In this document: positions 35,449 to 38,052 of the stretch, piece after piece
Layout: each line of letters opens with the position of its first letter
How positions within the stretch are numbered: the stretch's first letter is position 1
Assembly (NCBI GenBank): GCA_025351485.1
Contig: JANXVU010000035.1
Span: forward strand, 1-38,052
Direction of reading: 5' to 3'
Source: Candidatus Eiseniibacteriota bacterium
Lineage (GTDB): Bacteria > Eisenbacteria > RBG-16-71-46 > JACRLI01
Length of the DNA stretch: 38,052 bases
The notes under the pieces: generated by a model
Seen by the model: the letters and a program-made list of their open reading frames with translations, nothing else
Database searches by the model: none
Told to the model about the DNA's origin: nothing
Position numbers and translations under genes: made by a program

Positions 35449-36459
35449 CTAGCGGACGACGGTCAGCCGCCCGATGCGTTCCCGGCCTTCGGGGGTGGAA
35501 ATGCGCCAGATGTAGATTCCGCCGCCAACTTCGTTGCCCGCGCCGTTCTTGACGTTCCAGTCTTCGCCATTATCCAGCGGGTTGTTGTGCTCGAGCACCC
35601 GGACCTTGTCCCCGGCAGCGCTGTAGATCTCGATCGTGCATCGAGCCGGCAGGCGGATGAAACGGATCTTGCGGGCGCCGGGAAGGTCCCAGTCCGCGCG
35701 GAACTGGTAGGGGTTGGGCAGAACCCGGATGACCTCCAGGTTGTTCGGCACCACGAAGCCGGTGGGCCGGATCGGGCCGACCGAGTTGGCGCTTCGCTCG
35801 GTCAGGTCTTCGCCGTTGATGGTCGTGTCCACCACTGTCACATAGTAATAGTAATCGAAACCGTTCTTGGGTCCCGGCAGGACGGTGCGGACATAGGCGG
35901 TGTCGAACCGGGGCGGATTGCTCACCGGAAGGTGCAGGAACGGGATCCGGTCGAACGAGTAGATGCTGTCCGGGTCGATGAAGAGCCCGATGTTCCCCTG
36001 GCGAAGTCGAAAGGTCCACAGGCGGCTCTCGGAGCCCGTCTGCGGATCCACATTACCCGTTCCAAAGCTGATGTCCGGCTGTTTGATATAGCGGCGCAGC
36101 AGGACAGCGCGCGTCGGGAAGGGACCCTGGGCCCGGTACACGGCGTAGCCCCCGAAGTCGGGACGGGTCTCCGCCAGCGAGTCGCGGTCCCAGACCAGTG
36201 TCACCACCTCGTCTTTGTTGCTCGCGTTCGCGCTCGTCGTGTCCACCAGGTCCGCGGTGCCCTGCTGGAATGCCGGATACAGGGCGAAGCCACGCAGCCG
36301 CAAACCCGGCCACGGGGCATCGGCCGCGCGGGTGTGCGGGGCGATCGCGGCCGTGGCAACCAGGGACAACATCAGGGCAATCGCCAACAGCCTCGCCGCC
36401 GGAGCCCGGTGGGCTCCTGGCGGCCGGCCAACTGGAGTTTCGGGGGTGAACGAACGCAT
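35449..36459 (-). CDS. Secreted protein with C-terminal FlgD-Ig/type IX-like sorting domain
   Basis: A 336-residue exported protein. A signal peptide follows a basic, proline-rich start (RLLAIALMLSLVATAAIA, about 24-41). The central part (about 50-240) is fibronectin-like: VVTLVWDRDSLAETRPDFGGYAVYRA and GFDYYYYVTVVDTT are typical of Fn3-type repeats that lay out a value and its relations. The last 90 residues (NLEVIRVLPNPYQF, KIRFIRLPARCTIEIYSAAGDKVRVLEHNN, WNVKNGAGNEVGGGIYIWRIST, ending RIGRLTVVR) form the C-terminal sorting-type domain. ATG 36457-36459 lies three bases after the stop of the upstream gene, so they form one operon. The role is unknown, presumably surface-attached. Confidence 0.88.
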   Translation of the reverse strand: MRSFTPETPVGRPPGAHRAPAARLLAIALMLSLVATAAIAPHTRAADAPWPGLRLRGFALYPAFQQGTADLVDTTSANASNKDEVVTLVWDRDSLAETRPDFGGYAVYRAQGPFPTRAVLLRRYIKQPDISFGTGNVDPQTGSESRLWTFRLRQGNIGLFIDPDSIYSFDRIPFLHLPVSNPPRFDTAYVRTVLPGPKNGFDYYYYVTVVDTTINGEDLTERSANSVGPIRPTGFVVPNNLEVIRVLPNPYQFRADWDLPGARKIRFIRLPARCTIEIYSAAGDKVRVLEHNNPLDNGEDWNVKNGAGNEVGGGIYIWRISTPEGRERIGRLTVVR

Positions 36460-36462
36460 TCC

Positions 36463-38052
36463 TTAACGGCTCCTCTTGGGCGCGGCGGCCACTCGGCCCG
36501 GCTGCGCCATCTTTTCGAATTCACGGCGCTGGGCCGCGGACAGCCGCTGCACGTTGCCTTCCAGCTGGGCCTGGCGCTCGGCGGCCAAGTGGGCGGCGCG
36601 GGGCGGACAGCTGCCGCGCCAGACGTTCCATCCCTTGGTTTCCAGGATCACGTCGGCCAGCTGTCGCACGTCCTCGCGGTTCATCAGCTCCATCGGGAAT
36701 CCGAAGAAGTACAGCTCGTAGGGAGCGGGAATCGCCGCGCCCGCCCCGCTCAGGGTGGTGCCCTTCTTGTACCAGCCGATCACCGCGTTGTTGATGGCGA
36801 TGGTCGTCCGGGTGGGACGATCCGAGTAGGCCTCCGAAAGCGGACCGATGGTCTTGGCGATGGCGATGGGCTGCCAGGTCGCGGAGTCCGGATTGCTGTT
36901 GAAGCCCGACGGGAAGGACCCGGTGTTCAGAGGACCGCCGCTTACGATCTCGACCGAGCCCGGGGCCGGGTCGGCGCCGGCCGCCCGGCTGGCGCGCTGA
37001 CCGAACGGGCTGGTCTTCATGGTGTCGTACCGGAACAAGTCCAGCGTCAACGGCGAGATCGTGGTCAGGCGCCGGCCGAACGCCGTCTGGCGGACGAACG
37101 GAATCGGGTACGGCTCCACGCTCTGCAGCCGGGTGTCCTTGATGGCCGAGTTGCTCACGGGAGGGGCGGAGGACGCCAGGGTGTCCGGACCGTTGGTCCC
37201 CAGGAAGTCGAACGCGAACTGGCCGATGTTGTTCTTGTTGGTCGCGTTGCTCGAAATCTGAGGATAACCGTTCTTGAGCGCCAGCTGGCCCGCAAAGCCA
37301 CCTCCCATCGCCCACACGTTTCCACCCGCCTGCAGGTAGGTGAACAGGTTGTTGGACAGGCCCGCGTTCGGATCCACCAGGCGGTGCAAAACCGTCTTCT
37401 TGGGTGAACCGGCGCCGATGGACGAGACCGGACAGGTCCATGCCAGCACCCGGTACTGCCCCAGCACCGAGAGCGGGATGCCTTCGTTCAGCGGCCGCGA
37501 GGCGACGATATAGAACTCGGACTTGCCGGTCATCGGCAGGCACCGCCCGCCCGGATAGGTCAGGGTGTCCGAAATGTCCAGGTAGGAACGGTTGGATTCC
37601 AGGATGTCCCGCCAGAACAACACCAGCTCGTCCTTGGACAGGAACTCGGTCGTCGGCGCGCCCAGGTTGATCCCCGGGGAATCCAGCACGAACAGGATCG
37701 GCTTCGCGAACGAGATCTGGATCACTTCGATCTGGATGGTCGCGATGGTCCGGTACCCGGAGTTATCGTAGACGCGGGCGTAGAAATAGTGCGTGCCCTT
37801 CTCGGCCCAGCCCGGCAGTTCCGCGCTCGTCGAACGCTCGTCCGGCGAGGTCCATGCGAACCCGCCCCGGCGGATCACCTTGGGGTTGTCGCTGGTCGGA
37901 TCGTCGATGTCCAGGGCGTAGCTGTAGTTCTCCACCAGGCCGCCGTAGGACGCGGCCGAGGCGAGCCACTGGATCCCGACCGGGGTGTTGGTGCCCACCT
38001 GCACGCTCAGGAAGTTCGTCGGGTCGTACCCCGAGAAGGTCTTGCGCTGCGG
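36463..38052 (-). CDS. Large secreted or surface protein, 5' end outside the window
   Basis: Open to the right edge of the window (529 residues visible), so the true start lies beyond 38,052. I do not recognise a named family. An Ig-like region opens it (VGIQWLASAASYGGLVENYSYALDIDDP, GWAEKGTHYFYARVYDNSGYRTIATIQIEV, typical of repeats in surface and sensor proteins). It is followed by a domain of about 250 residues with Rossmann-like strands (PILFVLDSPGINLGAPTTEFLSKDE, YRVLAWTCPVSSIG, AGGNVWAMGGGFAGQLAL), perhaps a glutamine-amidotransferase-like fold. The C terminus (ERQAQLEGNVQRLSAAQRREFEKMAQ) is helical and basic, without a sorting domain. It is followed directly by the FlgD-Ig protein gene. 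Confidence 0.75.
   Translation of the reverse strand, partial: PQRKTFSGYDPTNFLSVQVGTNTPVGIQWLASAASYGGLVENYSYALDIDDPTSDNPKVIRRGGFAWTSPDERSTSAELPGWAEKGTHYFYARVYDNSGYRTIATIQIEVIQISFAKPILFVLDSPGINLGAPTTEFLSKDELVLFWRDILESNRSYLDISDTLTYPGGRCLPMTGKSEFYIVASRPLNEGIPLSVLGQYRVLAWTCPVSSIGAGSPKKTVLHRLVDPNAGLSNNLFTYLQAGGNVWAMGGGFAGQLALKNGYPQISSNATNKNNIGQFAFDFLGTNGPDTLASSAPPVSNSAIKDTRLQSVEPYPIPFVRQTAFGRRLTTISPLTLDLFRYDTMKTSPFGQRASRAAGADPAPGSVEIVSGGPLNTGSFPSGFNSNPDSATWQPIAIAKTIGPLSEAYSDRPTRTTIAINNAVIGWYKKGTTLSGAGAAIPAPYELYFFGFPMELMNREDVRQLADVILETKGWNVWRGSCPPRAAHLAAERQAQLEGNVQRLSAAQRREFEKMAQPGRVAAAPKRSR

Overview
The window is GC-rich (by eye about two thirds G+C), densely coded DNA from a Gram-negative-type bacterium. 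Outer-membrane-type barrel prediction, several secreted proteins with FlgD-like/T9SS-like C-terminal domains, a lamin-tail-domain protein and the housekeeping order smpB-amidase-GerMN-murI-rph-rdgB suggest an uncultured FCB-group lineage such as Candidatus Eisenbacteria. That placement is inference from gene content; there is no rRNA here to test it. I see 34 protein-coding loci (one disrupted, one truncated, one running off the right edge) and one tRNA. There is no insertion sequence, CRISPR array or phage module.

Left part (1-7,700). A histone-deacetylase-family gene carrying an internal frame-shifting deletion faces a six-gene minus-strand operon read from 5,614 down to 831: smpB, cell-wall amidase, GerMN protein, murI, rph, rdgB. 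It joins ribosome rescue, peptidoglycan metabolism, RNA trimming and nucleotide-pool cleaning under one visible promoter. Divergent from it lies a DUF2269 membrane protein, followed by a self-contained tRNA-Leu(CAG) unit with its own promoter and terminator, a VOC-fold protein and a secreted lamin-tail protein.

Middle (7,700-22,830). After an approximately 800-bp stretch with no convincing gene come a class I aminotransferase coupled to a split transketolase, an arginine-rich predicted outer-membrane barrel, and divergent MATE and EamA exporters sharing a 25-bp palindrome. A second gene-poor stretch precedes rmuC and a MOSC gene and contains a nested hairpin. A tightly coupled minus-strand run then reads pyruvate phosphate dikinase, GT2 glycosyltransferase, CDP-alcohol phosphatidyltransferase, DUF4388/PATAN protein, STAS protein, VWA membrane protein. 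The last four are the best candidate for an uncharacterised membrane-linked regulatory module.

Right part (22,866-38,052). The dikinase has two lysine-rich insertions and a clear promoter with an operator-like palindrome. Behind a repeat-like 72-nt inverted repeat lies a secreted subtilase with a C-terminal sorting-type domain, translationally coupled to a small cysteine-rich secreted protein. Next is an aldehyde dehydrogenase / truncated membrane glycosyltransferase / class III aminotransferase / asparaginase II / TPR-membrane glycosyltransferase operon, which looks catabolic (amino-acid or GABA-like substrate) plus surface glycosylation. The right edge holds two secreted proteins of the FlgD/T9SS-like type, ended by a strong intrinsic terminator.

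Two features recur. Neighbouring genes often overlap as GTGA, TTGA or ATGA, mostly with non-AUG starts, and several operons end in strong hairpins without a U tract.
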